Assembly (NCBI RefSeq): GCF_023715325.1
Contig: NZ_JAMBNX010000001.1
Coordinates: 744,001 to 808,000 of the forward strand
Reading direction: 5' to 3'
DNA from: Agromyces mediolanus
GTDB taxonomy: Bacteria; Actinomycetota; Actinomycetes; Actinomycetales; Microbacteriaceae
DNA: 64,000 nt
Positions 8,355-17,902 of this stretch are shown one piece after another. Numbering within the stretch: position 1 is the stretch's first letter; every line of letters starts with the position of its first letter. Below the pieces are notes generated by a model that was not told the origin of the DNA, did no database searches, and saw only the letters and a program-made list of their open reading frames with translations. Both the position numbers and the translations under genes were made by a program.

Positions 8355-9656
8355 ATGACCACGATCGCCGACGTCGTCACCCGCGACATCCGCTTCCCGA
8401 CCTCTCGTACGCTCGACGGGTCCGACGCCATGAACCCCGACCCCGACTACTCGGCCGCGTATCTCGCGATCCGCACCGACGCCGGCGACGGGCTCGAGGG
8501 CCACGCCTTCGTGTTCACGATCGGGCGCGGCAACGACGTGCAGGTCGCGGCGATCGACACGCTCCGTGAGCACCTCGTCGGCCGCGACGTCGAGGAGCTG
8601 CTCGGCGACATGGGCGGCGCCTCCCAACTGCTCATGACGGACTCGCAACTGCGCTGGCTCGGGCCCGAGAAGGGCGTCATGCACATGGCGATCGGCGCCG
8701 TCGTCAACGCACTCTGGGACCTTCGCGCCAAGCGCGCGGGGGAGCCGCTCTGGCTGCACCTCGCGCGGCTCTCGCCCGAGGAGCTCGTCTCACTGGTCGA
8801 CTTCCGCTACCTCAGCGACGCGATCACGCCGGAAGAAGCACTCGCGATCCTCCGCGCCGCGGAGCCCGGCCGGGAGGAGCGCATCGCGGCGCTGCTCGAG
8901 CTCGGCTACCCGGCGTACACGACGAGCCCCGGCTGGCTCGGCTACTCGGACGAGAAGCTCGAACGCCTCTGCCGCGAGGCCGTCGCCGACGGCTTCCCCC
9001 AGATCAAGCTCAAGGTCGGCGCGAGCCTCGACGACGACCGACGCCGCCTCGCGATCGCCCGCCGCACCGTCGGCCCCGGGTTCCCGATCGCGATCGACGC
9101 GAACCAGCGCTGGGACGTCGCCGACGCCATCGCCTGGGTGAACGCCCTCGCCGAACACGACCTCGCCTGGGTCGAGGAGCCCACGAGCCCCGACGACGTG
9201 CTCGGCCACGCGGCGATCGCCCGCGGAGTCGAACCGGTGCGCGTCGCGACCGGCGAGCACGTGCAGAACCGCATCGTGTTCAAACAGCTCCTCCAGGCGC
9301 GCGGCATGGACGTCATGCAGATCGACGCCGCCCGTGTCGGCGGCGTCAACGAGAACCTCGCGAACCTGCTATTGGCCGCGAAGTTCGGCGTGCCGGTCTG
9401 CCCGCACGCCGGCGGCGTGGGCCTCTGCGAGGCGGTGCAGCACCTCTCGATGTTCGACTTCGTCGCGGTCTCGGGCACGATGGAGGGGCGCATGATCGAG
9501 TACGTCGACCACCTCCACGAGCACTTCGTCACCCCCGTCGTCATCGAGCGGGGGCGCTACCTCGCGCCCACGGCCGCCGGCGCCGGCACCGAGATGCTGG
9601 CCGCCTCGATCGAGCGGCACACCTGGCGCGGCGCGCACACCGAGGTCGGCGCGTGA
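8355..9656 (+). CDS. L-fuconate dehydratase
   Basis: The 433-residue protein belongs to the mandelate-racemase branch of the enolase superfamily. The N-terminal region ([19 protein letters not shown]) is typical of fuconate dehydratases. Catalytic features are IKLKVG (Lys base), DANQRW and WVEEP (metal ligands), ATGEHVQN, and the His in [11 protein letters not shown]. It dehydrates L-fuconate to 2-keto-3-deoxy-L-fuconate. The start has an AGAAAGGA ribosome site. It overlaps the next gene by 4 bp. Confidence 0.94.
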   Translation: MTTIADVVTRDIRFPTSRTLDGSDAMNPDPDYSAAYLAIRTDAGDGLEGHAFVFTIGRGNDVQVAAIDTLREHLVGRDVEELLGDMGGASQLLMTDSQLRWLGPEKGVMHMAIGAVVNALWDLRAKRAGEPLWLHLARLSPEELVSLVDFRYLSDAITPEEALAILRAAEPGREERIAALLELGYPAYTTSPGWLGYSDEKLERLCREAVADGFPQIKLKVGASLDDDRRRLAIARRTVGPGFPIAIDANQRWDVADAIAWVNALAEHDLAWVEEPTSPDDVLGHAAIARGVEPVRVATGEHVQNRIVFKQLLQARGMDVMQIDAARVGGVNENLANLLLAAKFGVPVCPHAGGVGLCEAVQHLSMFDFVAVSGTMEGRMIEYVDHLHEHFVTPVVIERGRYLAPTAAGAGTEMLAASIERHTWRGAHTEVGA

Positions 9657-10621
9657 GCCTCTCCCCGGCCCTCGCCGCCCGCATGGGCCGGCTCGGCTAC
9701 GGCTCCGCCTCGATCGGCAACCTCTACCGCGAGGTCGACGACGAGGCCGCCGAGGCCGCGCTCGAGGCGGCGTGGGCCGGGGGCATCCGCTACTTCGACA
9801 CCGCCCCCCACTACGGGCTGGGGCTCTCGGAGCGGCGCCTCGGCGCATTCCTCGGGCGGATGCCTCGGGCCGAGTACGTGCTCTCCACGAAGGTCGGCCG
9901 GGTGCTGGAGCCGAACCCCGACTTCGCCGGCGGCGACGACCGGGCGAATGGGTTCGCCGTCCCCGATCGCACGGTGCGCCGCTTCGACCCCAGCTCGGCG
10001 GGCGTGCGGCGCAGCATCGAGGACTCGCTCGAACGCCTCGGCGTCAACCGCATCGACCTCGCCTACCTGCACGACCCCGACGTCTACGACCTCGACCGTG
10101 GCCTCGCCGAGGGGCTGCCAGCGCTGCAACAGCTGCGCGAGGAAGGGCTCGTCGAGGCCATCGGCATCGGCACGAACGACGCCGCGGCGGCGACCCGCGC
10201 CGTGCGTGAGGGCGACCTCGACGTCGTCATGATCGCGGGTCGTTACACGCTGCTCGAACAGCCCGCCCTCGCGGAGCTGCTGCCAGCGTGCGCGGAGCGT
10301 GGCGTCGCGGTGGTGGCCGCGGCCGCGTACAACTCGGGACTGCTCGCGAGCGACGAGCCCTCCGCCGCCGCGCACTACGACTACGGGCCGCCGCCTGCGG
10401 CGATCCTCGAACGGGCGCAGCGGCTCGCCGCGGCCTGCCGGGCCGCCGGCGTGCCCCTCCCGGTCGCCGCGCTGCACTTCCCGCTGCAGCACCCCGCGGT
10501 GCAGGCCGTCGTCGTCGGCTCCGCGCGCGCCGTGGAGGTGCAGGAGAACCTCGCCCGCTTCGGCGCCCCCGTGCCCGAGGGATTCTGGACAGAGCTGCGG
10601 GAGGCCGGACTCATCCCGTGA
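9653..10621 (+). CDS. Aldo/keto reductase, probable L-fucose dehydrogenase
   Basis: This 322-residue AKR has Asp and Tyr in [17 protein letters not shown], Lys in STKVG, and His in YLHDPD, the AKR tetrad. The sequence is of the D-threo-aldose 1-dehydrogenase/L-fucose dehydrogenase type. It oxidises L-fucose to the lactone, the first step of the pathway. It is coupled to its neighbours by GTGA overlaps at both ends. Confidence 0.9.
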   Translation: MSLSPALAARMGRLGYGSASIGNLYREVDDEAAEAALEAAWAGGIRYFDTAPHYGLGLSERRLGAFLGRMPRAEYVLSTKVGRVLEPNPDFAGGDDRANGFAVPDRTVRRFDPSSAGVRRSIEDSLERLGVNRIDLAYLHDPDVYDLDRGLAEGLPALQQLREEGLVEAIGIGTNDAAAATRAVREGDLDVVMIAGRYTLLEQPALAELLPACAERGVAVVAAAAYNSGLLASDEPSAAAHYDYGPPPAAILERAQRLAAACRAAGVPLPVAALHFPLQHPAVQAVVVGSARAVEVQENLARFGAPVPEGFWTELREAGLIP

Positions 10622-11481
10622 CCGTGATCGACACCCACCTGCACCTCTGGGACCTCGACGCCGTCGAGATCCCGTGGCTCACTCCGGCCCTCGGCCCGCT
10701 GCACCGCAGCTTCGGGCCGGCTGAGGCTGAGGCCGAGCTGCGTGCGGCGGGCGTCGACGCGGCGGTGCTCGTGCAGGCGGCGGACTCGCTCGACGAGACC
10801 CGGTGGCTGCTCCGCACCGCCGAGGCGAACCCCTGGATCGCGGGTGTCGTCGGCTGGGTGGCGCTCGACGACCGCACCGCCGCAGTCGCCGCGCTCGACG
10901 GCGAGCTGGCGGGGGAGACGAGGCTGCGAGGCATCCGTCATCTCGTGCACGACGATCCGCGCGACGAGTTCTTCGAGCTGCCCGAGGTGCGCGCGTCGCT
11001 CGTCGAACTCGGCCGCCGCGGGCTCGTGCTCGACGTGCCGGACGCCTGGCCCCGCCACCTCGCGGGCGCCACGGCCGCGGCCCGCGCGACGCCGGAGCTC
11101 ACCGTCGTGATCGACCACCTCGGCAAGCCACCCCTCGGGCGGGCAGGCCTCGACGGGTGGCGCACCGCGCTCGCCGAGGCGGCCGCGCTGCCGAACACCG
11201 CCGCGAAGTTCTCCGGCCTGCACCTGCCCGGCACCGTGCTGGACATCGCGCTCGCCTCGGGGCTGCTGGAGGTCGCGCTCGAGCTCTTCGGCGCCGATCG
11301 GGTCATGTACGGCGGCGACTGGCCGATGTCGGTGCCGCACGGCGGCTACGCTCCGACCTTCGCCGCGATGCGCGCGGCCATCGACCGATTGAGCACCGAC
11401 GAGGCGGCCGCCGTGCTGGGCGGCACGGCCACCCGCGTCTACGGCCTCCACGACGTCCCGTCACTACGCACCGCGAGCTGA
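10618..11481 (+). CDS. Amidohydrolase-family lactonase, probable L-fuconolactonase
   Basis: The 287-residue TIM-barrel protein of amidohydrolase group 2 begins [12 protein letters not shown], with metal-ligand His residues. It also has DHLGKPP and YGGDWPMS, typical of L-fuconolactone and related lactone hydrolases. The GTG at 10618 overlaps the TGA of the dehydrogenase gene, which decides the start against longer frames. It opens the fuconolactone ring to fuconate. Confidence 0.9.
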   Translation: MTVIDTHLHLWDLDAVEIPWLTPALGPLHRSFGPAEAEAELRAAGVDAAVLVQAADSLDETRWLLRTAEANPWIAGVVGWVALDDRTAAVAALDGELAGETRLRGIRHLVHDDPRDEFFELPEVRASLVELGRRGLVLDVPDAWPRHLAGATAAARATPELTVVIDHLGKPPLGRAGLDGWRTALAEAAALPNTAAKFSGLHLPGTVLDIALASGLLEVALELFGADRVMYGGDWPMSVPHGGYAPTFAAMRAAIDRLSTDEAAAVLGGTATRVYGLHDVPSLRTAS

Positions 11482-11503
11482 TCGCACCCACGAGAGGATC
11501 CCC

Positions 11504-11944
11504 ATGCTGCACGGCATCCACCCGCTGCTCACCGGCGAGCTGCTCGCAGCCCTCGACCGGCTCGGCCACGGTGACGAACTCGTCGTCGCCGATGCGAACT
11601 TCCCCGCGTACTCCGCGGGGGCGCCGGTCGTGGAGGCGGCCGGGATCCCGTCGCCCGAGCTCGTCACCGCGATCCGCACCGTACTGCCGGTGGACGCCTA
11701 CGAGGGGCCGGCCGTGCTGCTGATGACCTCGGAGGATCCGGAGCCGCCCGCCGTGCAGCGCGAACTCGTGACGGCCGCCGCAGCCGCGCCCGGCAGGGTC
11801 GACTCCCTCGAGCGCTTCGCGTTCTACGAGCGCGCCGCTCGGGCGCGGCTCGTCGTGCGCAGCGGCGAGCTTCGCGCGTACGGCAACCTCATCCTGCGGA
11901 AGGGCGTCGTGCGGGCCGCGGGGCCGATCGCGCCCGCCGAGTAG
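11504..11944 (+). CDS. fucU: L-fucose mutarotase, FucU/RbsD family
   Basis: The 146-residue protein has the FucU hallmarks LHGIHPLLTGELLAALDRLG (His and the N-terminal helix), VVADANFPA with Asp, and a C-terminal YGNLILRKGV. It interconverts alpha and beta anomers of L-fucose. It is the last gene of the rightward operon, preceded by an AGAGGAT site. Its presence makes the fucose assignment of the whole cluster much firmer than any single enzyme does. Confidence 0.93.
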   Translation: MLHGIHPLLTGELLAALDRLGHGDELVVADANFPAYSAGAPVVEAAGIPSPELVTAIRTVLPVDAYEGPAVLLMTSEDPEPPAVQRELVTAAAAAPGRVDSLERFAFYERAARARLVVRSGELRAYGNLILRKGVVRAAGPIAPAE

Positions 11945-11957
11945 CGGGCGCGATTCG

Positions 11958-12836
11958 CTAGTTCGCGGCCGGGGTCTCGGCCGGCTCCTCCTCGGCGGGT
12001 GTCTCGGCCGGGGCATCGCTCGCCGGGGTATCCGTGCCGGCCTTGACCGCCTCGACCTCGGCCTCGGTGTAGCCGCAGTAGTTCACGGCCTCGCTCTCCC
12101 AGCGCTTGGTGAGCCGGTCCTTGCCCGCGGCGTGCGCCTCGGCGACCGTGCCCTCGTAGATCTGGTTGTCCTGCGACTCCTTGTTCACGTCGGGCACGTC
12201 GGCGCAGACGTGGAACACCGATCCGGACTTCGTCCAGTAGACGAGGTCCTCGCCGGTCAGCTGGGCGACGAGGTTCGACTCCTCGGTGTACTGCTCGACC
12301 GACGGCGGGTTGTAGTCGACGCCGAGGGCGACGGCACCGCCGCCGATGACGATCGCGATGATGCCGGCGAGCGCCTTCTGCTTGCCGTCCATGTCCTTGT
12401 TCGTGAAGATCAGCACGATCAACGGCAGGAACGCGATGACTGCGATGATCGCGCCGAGCTGGTTCTGCACGAAGAAACGCACGGTGTCCTGCTTCGACGC
12501 CGGGTCGAGGCGGTTCGCCTTCTTCCACAGCACCGAGCCAGTGATGGCGAGCGCGCCGATCACGACGGTGAGACCGATGAGGAGCCAGAGGTTCACCGGG
12601 CTCTGCCGCAGCACCCAGAAGATGGCGACGGCCTCGCCAGCGATGGCGAGCAGCCACAGCCCGCCCGCGATGAGGCGGAAGCGGGTCGCCTTGGCCTTCG
12701 CCTCGGGCGTCGGCGTCCAACCGGGGGGCGGCTCGGTGGCGTCGCCGGACCCGCCCGTGGTGCTCGTGCGTCCCGAGGCGCCCTTCGACGCCGCCGTCTC
12801 GACGCGGACGACCTTCTTCTTCCGCTGCTCAGCCAC
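11958..12836 (-). CDS. Membrane protein of unknown function
   Basis: The 292-residue protein has a basic, proline/threonine-rich cytoplasmic head (about residues 1-50). Four hydrophobic segments lie at about 52-75, 80-105, 125-148 and 155-172. An extracytoplasmic domain of about 90 residues follows, with two Cys (FHVCADVP and VNYCGYTEAE) that could pair. The acidic tail is rich in Ala, Pro and Glu. The start is GTG with a strong GGAGGGAA site. I do not recognise a functional family. Confidence 0.8.
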   Translation of the reverse strand: MAEQRKKKVVRVETAASKGASGRTSTTGGSGDATEPPPGWTPTPEAKAKATRFRLIAGGLWLLAIAGEAVAIFWVLRQSPVNLWLLIGLTVVIGALAITGSVLWKKANRLDPASKQDTVRFFVQNQLGAIIAVIAFLPLIVLIFTNKDMDGKQKALAGIIAIVIGGGAVALGVDYNPPSVEQYTEESNLVAQLTGEDLVYWTKSGSVFHVCADVPDVNKESQDNQIYEGTVAEAHAAGKDRLTKRWESEAVNYCGYTEAEVEAVKAGTDTPASDAPAETPAEEEPAETPAAN

Positions 12837-12964
12837 GCGATTCCCTCCAGGCGCTCGGATGTCGCGATGAGCCTATTCGACGAGCAGGCCGTGTGCGTAG
12901 CCCCCGTGGCACGCGCCGCAATGCTCGTCGAACGGGCATCCCAGCCGCCCGGTAGCCTGGCCCG

Positions 12965-13723
12965 ATGAACCAGGAGCCTCGCCGCCCGCTTCCCGTCGAG
13001 ATCGCCGTGCAGGACGCGGTCGGCGCCCGGATCGCCCTCGACGCCGGCGCCGCCCGCGTCGAGCTGTGCCTCGCCCTCGGCCTCGGCGGGCTCACCCCAT
13101 CTGCTGGACTCATCGAGGCGACGGCCGAGCTCGCCACCGAGCGGGGCGTCACCGGCTTCGCGCACGCGCTCATCCGGCCACGTGGAGGCGGCTTCGTCTA
13201 CGACGCGGAGGAGCGCCGCGAGATCGTGCGCGACATCCGGCTCGCCGTGCGGCTCGGCGCCGACGGGGTCGTCGTCGGCGCGCTCGACGAGTCCGGCCGG
13301 CTCGACCTCGACGCGATCGCGGAGTTCCAGGATGCCGCGGGCGACGCCCACGTCACCGTGCACCGGGCGGTCGACGCCGCCGCCGACCAGCTCGCCGCCG
13401 TCGCCGCGCTCGCCGAGCTCGGGGTGCGGCGCGTGCTCACCTCGGGCGGCGCGGCCGACTGCCGGGCGGGGCTCCCGACGCTGGAGCGTATGGTCCTCGC
13501 CGCCGACGGCCGGATCGAGATCATGGCCGGCGGCGGGGTCCGGATCGAGGACATCCCGGCGCTCGCCGCCGCCGGCGTCGACGCTGTGCACCTCTCGGCG
13601 CGCGGCCGCGCCCTCCGCGGGGGAGCGAGCGGCCCCGGCGGCGGGGTCGACGGCTTCGACGAGACTGACGCCGCGCTCGTCGCGGCCGCGGTGGAGGCGG
13701 CCGGCGGGGGTGCGACCGGGTGA
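12965..13723 (+). CDS. cutC: CutC-family protein
   Basis: The 252-residue TIM-barrel protein has the CutC opening VEIAVQDAVGARIALDAGAARVELC (key parts EIAVQD and GAARVELC), RPRGGGFVYDAEE, TVHRAVDAA and TSGGAADC. The family was linked to copper tolerance in E. coli but its biochemical role is disputed. No ribosome site is seen; TAGCCT (12953-12958) ends 6 nt before the ATG, so the mRNA is probably leaderless. The end overlaps the next gene as GTGA. Confidence 0.9.
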   Translation: MNQEPRRPLPVEIAVQDAVGARIALDAGAARVELCLALGLGGLTPSAGLIEATAELATERGVTGFAHALIRPRGGGFVYDAEERREIVRDIRLAVRLGADGVVVGALDESGRLDLDAIAEFQDAAGDAHVTVHRAVDAAADQLAAVAALAELGVRRVLTSGGAADCRAGLPTLERMVLAADGRIEIMAGGGVRIEDIPALAAAGVDAVHLSARGRALRGGASGPGGGVDGFDETDAALVAAAVEAAGGGATG

Positions 13724-14994
13724 GTGAGCGAGGCGCTCCGCGGACCCCCGGTGCCGTCCGCGCGGCTTTCGGCTCGCCGCGGACCATCGCCGGCGCCGCG
13801 CTCGTGGCCCGGTCGACCTGGACGGCGATCGCGGTCGTACTCATCGTCACACCCGTGTCGCTCGCCGTCCCGTGGTTGGCTTTCGCGGTCGTCTCGTACG
13901 CGCCGACGTTCGTCATCGGCACCTGGGCGACGTCGCTCGGCGCGGCCATCGGATCCCGGTTCGGCCGCTCGCTCGGCGGCCGCGCCGGCTTCGGCGCACT
14001 CGGCGGCCTGCTCATGCTGCTCGGGGCAGCGGCCGCAGCCGCCCCACTCGGACTCCCAGCGCCCTGGTGGGGCGAGAACACTTCCGGCTCGTGGCTCTGG
14101 TTCGCGACGCTGGCCGTCGCCATCTTCGCCGTCGTCGCCGGGACCGGTGCCGTCACCCGGCGGCACCCGGCCGGGCGGCGGGTCTCGGTGGCCGGCGCGT
14201 TCGTCGCCACCGCGATCACCGCGGGCATGGTGCAGCTGCTCGTCGCCATGACGGCGCTCGCCGACCCCGGCTGGGCGGAGGAACCCGCCCCGGACTGGGC
14301 CGGCCTACCCGATTCGGCCGCGGTGCTGCAGGCCGGCAGCCTTCTCGTGCTCGTCGTCTCAATGCTCGCCGCGCTCGCGACAGCGCTCGCGCCGAGTCGT
14401 CGAGCACCGGGCATCGCCGCGATCGCCGCGCTCGTCGTCGCGGCGATCGCCCTCGGCACCGCCACCTGGACGGCCCTCGCACCGCAGCCGACGCGCGGCG
14501 CCGGCCTCGCGGGGACCTCCCTCGTTTCGCCCGAACCGGCGCCGCCCGCGCCGCCTGCGATTCCGGATCCGTACCCGGTCGCCGACCTCGACACCGTACG
14601 CGCGCAGTTCGCCGAACTGGCCGAGCTCGCGGTCGCCGAGGTCGGCGAGGTCGGCGACGCCGCGGTCTGGCGCGACGCGACGCCGCTCCAGATCGACGAG
14701 GAAGCCTGCGGAGGTGGCGGCATCCGGCTCCGGATCGCGGGAGAGTATGCGCTCGGCACCATCACCGACACCACGAGCGACGAGCACGACCGCGACGTCA
14801 TCGATCGCAACGTCGAGGCTGCCGACCGCATCGCCGACGCCTGGCATGAGGCGGGCCTCGGCACACCCGAGCGGCTGCACGACGAACCACGGCTCGGCGG
14901 CGGCTCGGTCGTCGAGGTGGAGTCCGCGGGCGTCGACTTCGAGTTCGGAGTCGCGCAGCCCTTCGTGACGAGCCGCTGCCTCACCACCGGCTGA
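13720..14994 (+). CDS. Membrane protein with extracytoplasmic C-terminal domain, unknown function
   Basis: The 424-residue protein has about six hydrophobic segments between residues 25 and 250, a proline-rich linker (PEPAPPAPPAIPDP, near residue 275), and a C-terminal domain of about 140 residues with two Cys. The tail pattern (DEEACGGGGIRLRIAGEY, with VSGVDFEFG-like strands near the end) suggests a secreted, disulfide-stabilised domain. It is translationally coupled to cutC. No family is recognised. Confidence 0.78.
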   Translation: MSERGAPRTPGAVRAAFGSPRTIAGAALVARSTWTAIAVVLIVTPVSLAVPWLAFAVVSYAPTFVIGTWATSLGAAIGSRFGRSLGGRAGFGALGGLLMLLGAAAAAAPLGLPAPWWGENTSGSWLWFATLAVAIFAVVAGTGAVTRRHPAGRRVSVAGAFVATAITAGMVQLLVAMTALADPGWAEEPAPDWAGLPDSAAVLQAGSLLVLVVSMLAALATALAPSRRAPGIAAIAALVVAAIALGTATWTALAPQPTRGAGLAGTSLVSPEPAPPAPPAIPDPYPVADLDTVRAQFAELAELAVAEVGEVGDAAVWRDATPLQIDEEACGGGGIRLRIAGEYALGTITDTTSDEHDRDVIDRNVEAADRIADAWHEAGLGTPERLHDEPRLGGGSVVEVESAGVDFEFGVAQPFVTSRCLTTG

Positions 14995-15048
14995 GCGCCG
15001 GTCTCCCCGGACCGGGCGCGGCGCGCACTCGCGACTAGGCTGGGAGCC

Positions 15049-15561
15049 ATGGCCCACCCCGAATCCGACGACGAAGCCCTCAGCTGGGCGGGTGACGACG
15101 ACGCGACGCTCGCTCCCGGCTGGAAGCGCGTCGGCGCGGCGACCCCGGCGAGCGGCGAGCGCGCAGCGGATGCCCCGTCCGCGACATCGCCCGAAGCCAC
15201 TGCGGGCGACGCCCCCGCGAGCGAGGCCGCCACGGCCCTCGACGAGGCATCCGACCCCGACGAACCGGACCGCGCCGGGCAGACCGGCTCGGTCGAGCTC
15301 GTCGTGCTCGGCATCCTCGGCGGGGTGTACCTGCTCTACGCCGTGGGCTGGCTGATCGTCGCCACGACCCCGGCCCCCGAGCTCGCCGACCCCGTCGCGA
15401 CCTTCATGTTCGGCCTCGGCCGCTGGTTCGCCGTCCTCGCGCCGGCCCTCTGGTTCGGCGTCACGATGTGGCTCTGCGCCGAGCGGCATCGCGCCCGACT
15501 GCTCTGGCTCGTCGCCGGCGCCATCCTGCTCGTCCCGATCCCGTTCCTGCTGCGAGGCTGA
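15049..15561 (+). CDS. Small membrane protein, unknown function
   Basis: The 170-residue protein has an acidic, Ala/Glu-rich N-terminal half (residues 1-80) and three hydrophobic segments in the C-terminal half. TAGGCT (15036-15041) ends 7 nt before the ATG, compatible with a leaderless transcript. Proteins of this design are common in Microbacteriaceae next to other small membrane proteins; the function is unknown. Confidence 0.75.
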   Translation: MAHPESDDEALSWAGDDDATLAPGWKRVGAATPASGERAADAPSATSPEATAGDAPASEAATALDEASDPDEPDRAGQTGSVELVVLGILGGVYLLYAVGWLIVATTPAPELADPVATFMFGLGRWFAVLAPALWFGVTMWLCAERHRARLLWLVAGAILLVPIPFLLRG

Positions 15562-15562
15562 C

Positions 15563-15985
15563 ATGACCGACGCATCCGCTCCCGCCGAGCAGCCGGAGAC
15601 CGCGACCGACGCCCGCACCGACGCCGCGGCGGCCGCTGCCGGCGAGGCATCCGTCCGGCCGGCGACGCCGCTCTGGCTCGCCGTCGTCATCGCCGCCGTC
15701 ACGGGAATCTTCTACGCCTACGACGTATGGGAAGCCGTCGGCAATCTCGTCGGACTGAACCTCTACGCCGACAGCCTCGGCGTCGGGCTCACCGTCTACG
15801 GCGTCGTCGTGCTGATCATCGGCGTCGTGCTGCCCTTCGCCGTCTACGCGATCGCCTTCTGGCTCGGCCGCAAGCGCGGTCCCCTCGGCCGGCTCGCGCT
15901 GTTCGTCGTCGGCTACGCCCTCGTGCAGGTGCTGGGCGCCGACGTCGCCGTGCTGTTCGGCCTCAACGGCCTCGACCTCGGCTGA
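15563..15985 (+). CDS. Small membrane protein, unknown function
   Basis: The 140-residue protein has a disordered Ala/Thr/Glu-rich head (residues 1-35) and three hydrophobic segments. It starts 1 nt after the preceding stop, so the two genes form one transcription unit. No functional motif is recognised. Confidence 0.75.
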   Translation: MTDASAPAEQPETATDARTDAAAAAAGEASVRPATPLWLAVVIAAVTGIFYAYDVWEAVGNLVGLNLYADSLGVGLTVYGVVVLIIGVVLPFAVYAIAFWLGRKRGPLGRLALFVVGYALVQVLGADVAVLFGLNGLDLG

Positions 15986-16127
15986 GGACGCACGGGCTCG
16001 GCGTCACACAACGAGACGCTTCGTCACACTCCAGTAGCATTGGCGCAAGGCGCCCCGACGGCGTGTGGCGCATGCACCCCCACCGCAACCCGCGCTTCGC
16101 TGCGCGCATGCCCCGAAGGAACCGTTC

Positions 16128-17717
16128 GTGTCAAAGCCGGTCGTGCTGATCGCCGAAGAACTCTCGCCCGCCACCGTCGACGCCCTCGGGCCCGACTTCG
16201 ACGTCCGCAACGTCGACGGCACCGACCGGGCGGCGCTGCTGTCCGCGCTCGCCGACGCCGAGGCGATCCTCATCCGCTCGGCCACCCAGGTCGACGCCGA
16301 GGCCATCGCCGCGGCGAAGAAGTTGAAGGTCGTCGCCCGTGCCGGCGTCGGCCTCGACAATGTCGACGTGAAGGCCGCGACCACCGCGGGCGTCATGGTC
16401 GTCAACGCGCCGACCTCGAACATCATCTCGGCGGCCGAGCTCACCATCGGGCACATCCTGAGCCTCGCCCGGCACATTCCCGCCGGCCACGTCTCGCTCT
16501 CGGCGGGGGAGTGGAAGCGCTCGGCATACACCGGCACCGAGCTCTACGAGAAGACCGTCGGCATCATCGGTCTCGGCCGCATCGGTGCGCTGATCACGGC
16601 CCGCCTGCAGGCGTTCGGCATGGAGGTCATCGCCTACGACCCGTACATCACGGCCGCCCGCGCACAGCAGCTCGGCGTGCAGACCGTCTCGCTCGACGAA
16701 CTGCTCGAGCGCAGCGACTTCGTGACGATCCACATGCCGCGCACGCCCGAGACGCTCGGCATGATCGGCACCGAGCAGCTGAAGAAGATGAAGAACACCG
16801 CGTACGTCGTGAACGTCGCACGCGGCGGGCTCATCGACGAGGCGGCGCTGCACGACGCGCTCGTCGCCGGCGAGATCGCCGGTGCCGCGCTCGACGTCTT
16901 CGTGCAGGAGCCGCCGAAGGAGTCGCCGCTGCTCGGCCTCCCGAACCTCATCGTCACCCCGCACCTCGGCGCTTCGACCGACGACGCCCAGGAGAAGGCG
17001 GGCATCTCGGTCGCGAAGTCGGTGCGGCTCGCGCTCGCCGGCGAGCTCGTGCCCGACGCGGTGAACGTCGCGGGCGGCATCATTGACCCGTACGTGCGCC
17101 CCGGCATCCCGCTCGTCGAGAAGCTCGGCCAGCTGTTCTCGGGCCTCGCGCACGGCGCCCTCACGAGCCTCGACGTCGAGGTGCGCGGCGAGCTCGTCGA
17201 CTACGACGTCAGCGTGCTGAAGCTCGCGGCGTTGAAGGGCGTCTTCACGAACGTGGTTTCGGAGAGCGTCTCCTACGTGAACGCACCGCTCCTCGCCGAG
17301 CAGCGCGGCGTGCAGGTGCGCCTCATCACCGAGTCGGACAGCCCCGAGTACCGCAACGTCATCACGCTGAGCGGCGCGCTCGCCGACGGCACCCAGGTGT
17401 CGGTCTCGGGCACGCTGACCGGGCCGAAGCAGTCCGAGAAACTCGTCGGCATCGACGGCTACGACCTCGAGGTGCCGATCGCGAAGCACCACATCGTGAT
17501 GACCTACGCCGACCGCCCGGGCATCGTGGCGATCTACGGCCAGGAGTTCGGCGAGGCCGGCATCAACATCGCGGGCATGCAGATCGCCCGTCGCGAGGCC
17601 GGCGGCACCGCGCTCAGCGTCCTGACGGTCGACTCGCCTGTGCCCACCGAGGTGCTCGACCGCGTGCGTGAGGCGATCGACGCGAAGGTCTTCGTCGAGA
17701 TCGACATCACGGAGTAG
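16128..17717 (+). CDS. serA: D-3-phosphoglycerate dehydrogenase
   Basis: This is the first enzyme of serine synthesis. The 529-residue long form carries the substrate and NAD domains: VGLDNVD, GLGRIG, the Arg in NVARGGLIDE, and the catalytic His in TPHLGAST. An allosteric substrate-binding domain (about 320-450) and a C-terminal ACT domain (about 455-529) follow, as in mycobacterial SerA. The GTG at 16128 is chosen because CGAAGGA lies 8 nt upstream and the next residues (SKPVVLIAEEL) open the domain; the longer frame from 16065 has no support. TAGCAT (16035-16040) is a possible -10 box. Confidence 0.96.
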   Translation: MSKPVVLIAEELSPATVDALGPDFDVRNVDGTDRAALLSALADAEAILIRSATQVDAEAIAAAKKLKVVARAGVGLDNVDVKAATTAGVMVVNAPTSNIISAAELTIGHILSLARHIPAGHVSLSAGEWKRSAYTGTELYEKTVGIIGLGRIGALITARLQAFGMEVIAYDPYITAARAQQLGVQTVSLDELLERSDFVTIHMPRTPETLGMIGTEQLKKMKNTAYVVNVARGGLIDEAALHDALVAGEIAGAALDVFVQEPPKESPLLGLPNLIVTPHLGASTDDAQEKAGISVAKSVRLALAGELVPDAVNVAGGIIDPYVRPGIPLVEKLGQLFSGLAHGALTSLDVEVRGELVDYDVSVLKLAALKGVFTNVVSESVSYVNAPLLAEQRGVQVRLITESDSPEYRNVITLSGALADGTQVSVSGTLTGPKQSEKLVGIDGYDLEVPIAKHHIVMTYADRPGIVAIYGQEFGEAGINIAGMQIARREAGGTALSVLTVDSPVPTEVLDRVREAIDAKVFVEIDITE

Positions 17718-17739
17718 CCCCACCTCGTTGCTGTGTTCT

Positions 17740-17775
17740 CGACTTGCCCGACTTTCATGAAAGTCGGGCAAGTCG
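17740..17775. repeat. 36-bp perfect palindrome, copy 1
   Basis: The arm CGACTTGCCCGACTTTCA is followed by its exact complement with no loop. It lies 22 bp after the serA stop. Related copies are at 17816-17843 and 45441-45490, always at gene ends. It may work as a bidirectional terminator or be a mobile REP-like element. Confidence 0.9.
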
Positions 17776-17784
17776 CGTTGTGGT

Positions 17785-17807
17785 GCGTCGCGTCGCGTCG
17801 CGTCGCG
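17785..17807 (+). repeat. GCGTC pentamer run
   Basis: The pentamer GCGTC is repeated about four and a half times between the two palindrome copies. It encodes nothing obvious and looks like a slippage-prone spacer. Confidence 0.8.
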
Positions 17808-17815
17808 TTTCTGGG

Positions 17816-17843
17816 TTGCCCGACTTTCATGAAAGTCGGGCAA
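17816..17843. repeat. Palindrome, copy 2 (28 bp perfect)
   Basis: The core TTGCCCGACTTTCA and its complement are identical to the centre of copy 1. The right arm continues to match copy 1 to 17848, but the left arm has diverged. It lies 60 bp from the stop of the convergent TetR gene, so the two copies together separate serA from that gene. Confidence 0.9.
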
Positions 17844-17902
17844 GTCGGTGGGGGATGGCGCGCCGGCGTTCGGCGGCGGCATGCGCAGCCGGGGGGAGCG
17901 GC

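Noticed and set aside
17740-17848. CRISPR-like repeat pair
   Set aside because: Only two palindromic copies with a simple pentamer spacer; a third copy 27 kb away shows that it is a dispersed element.
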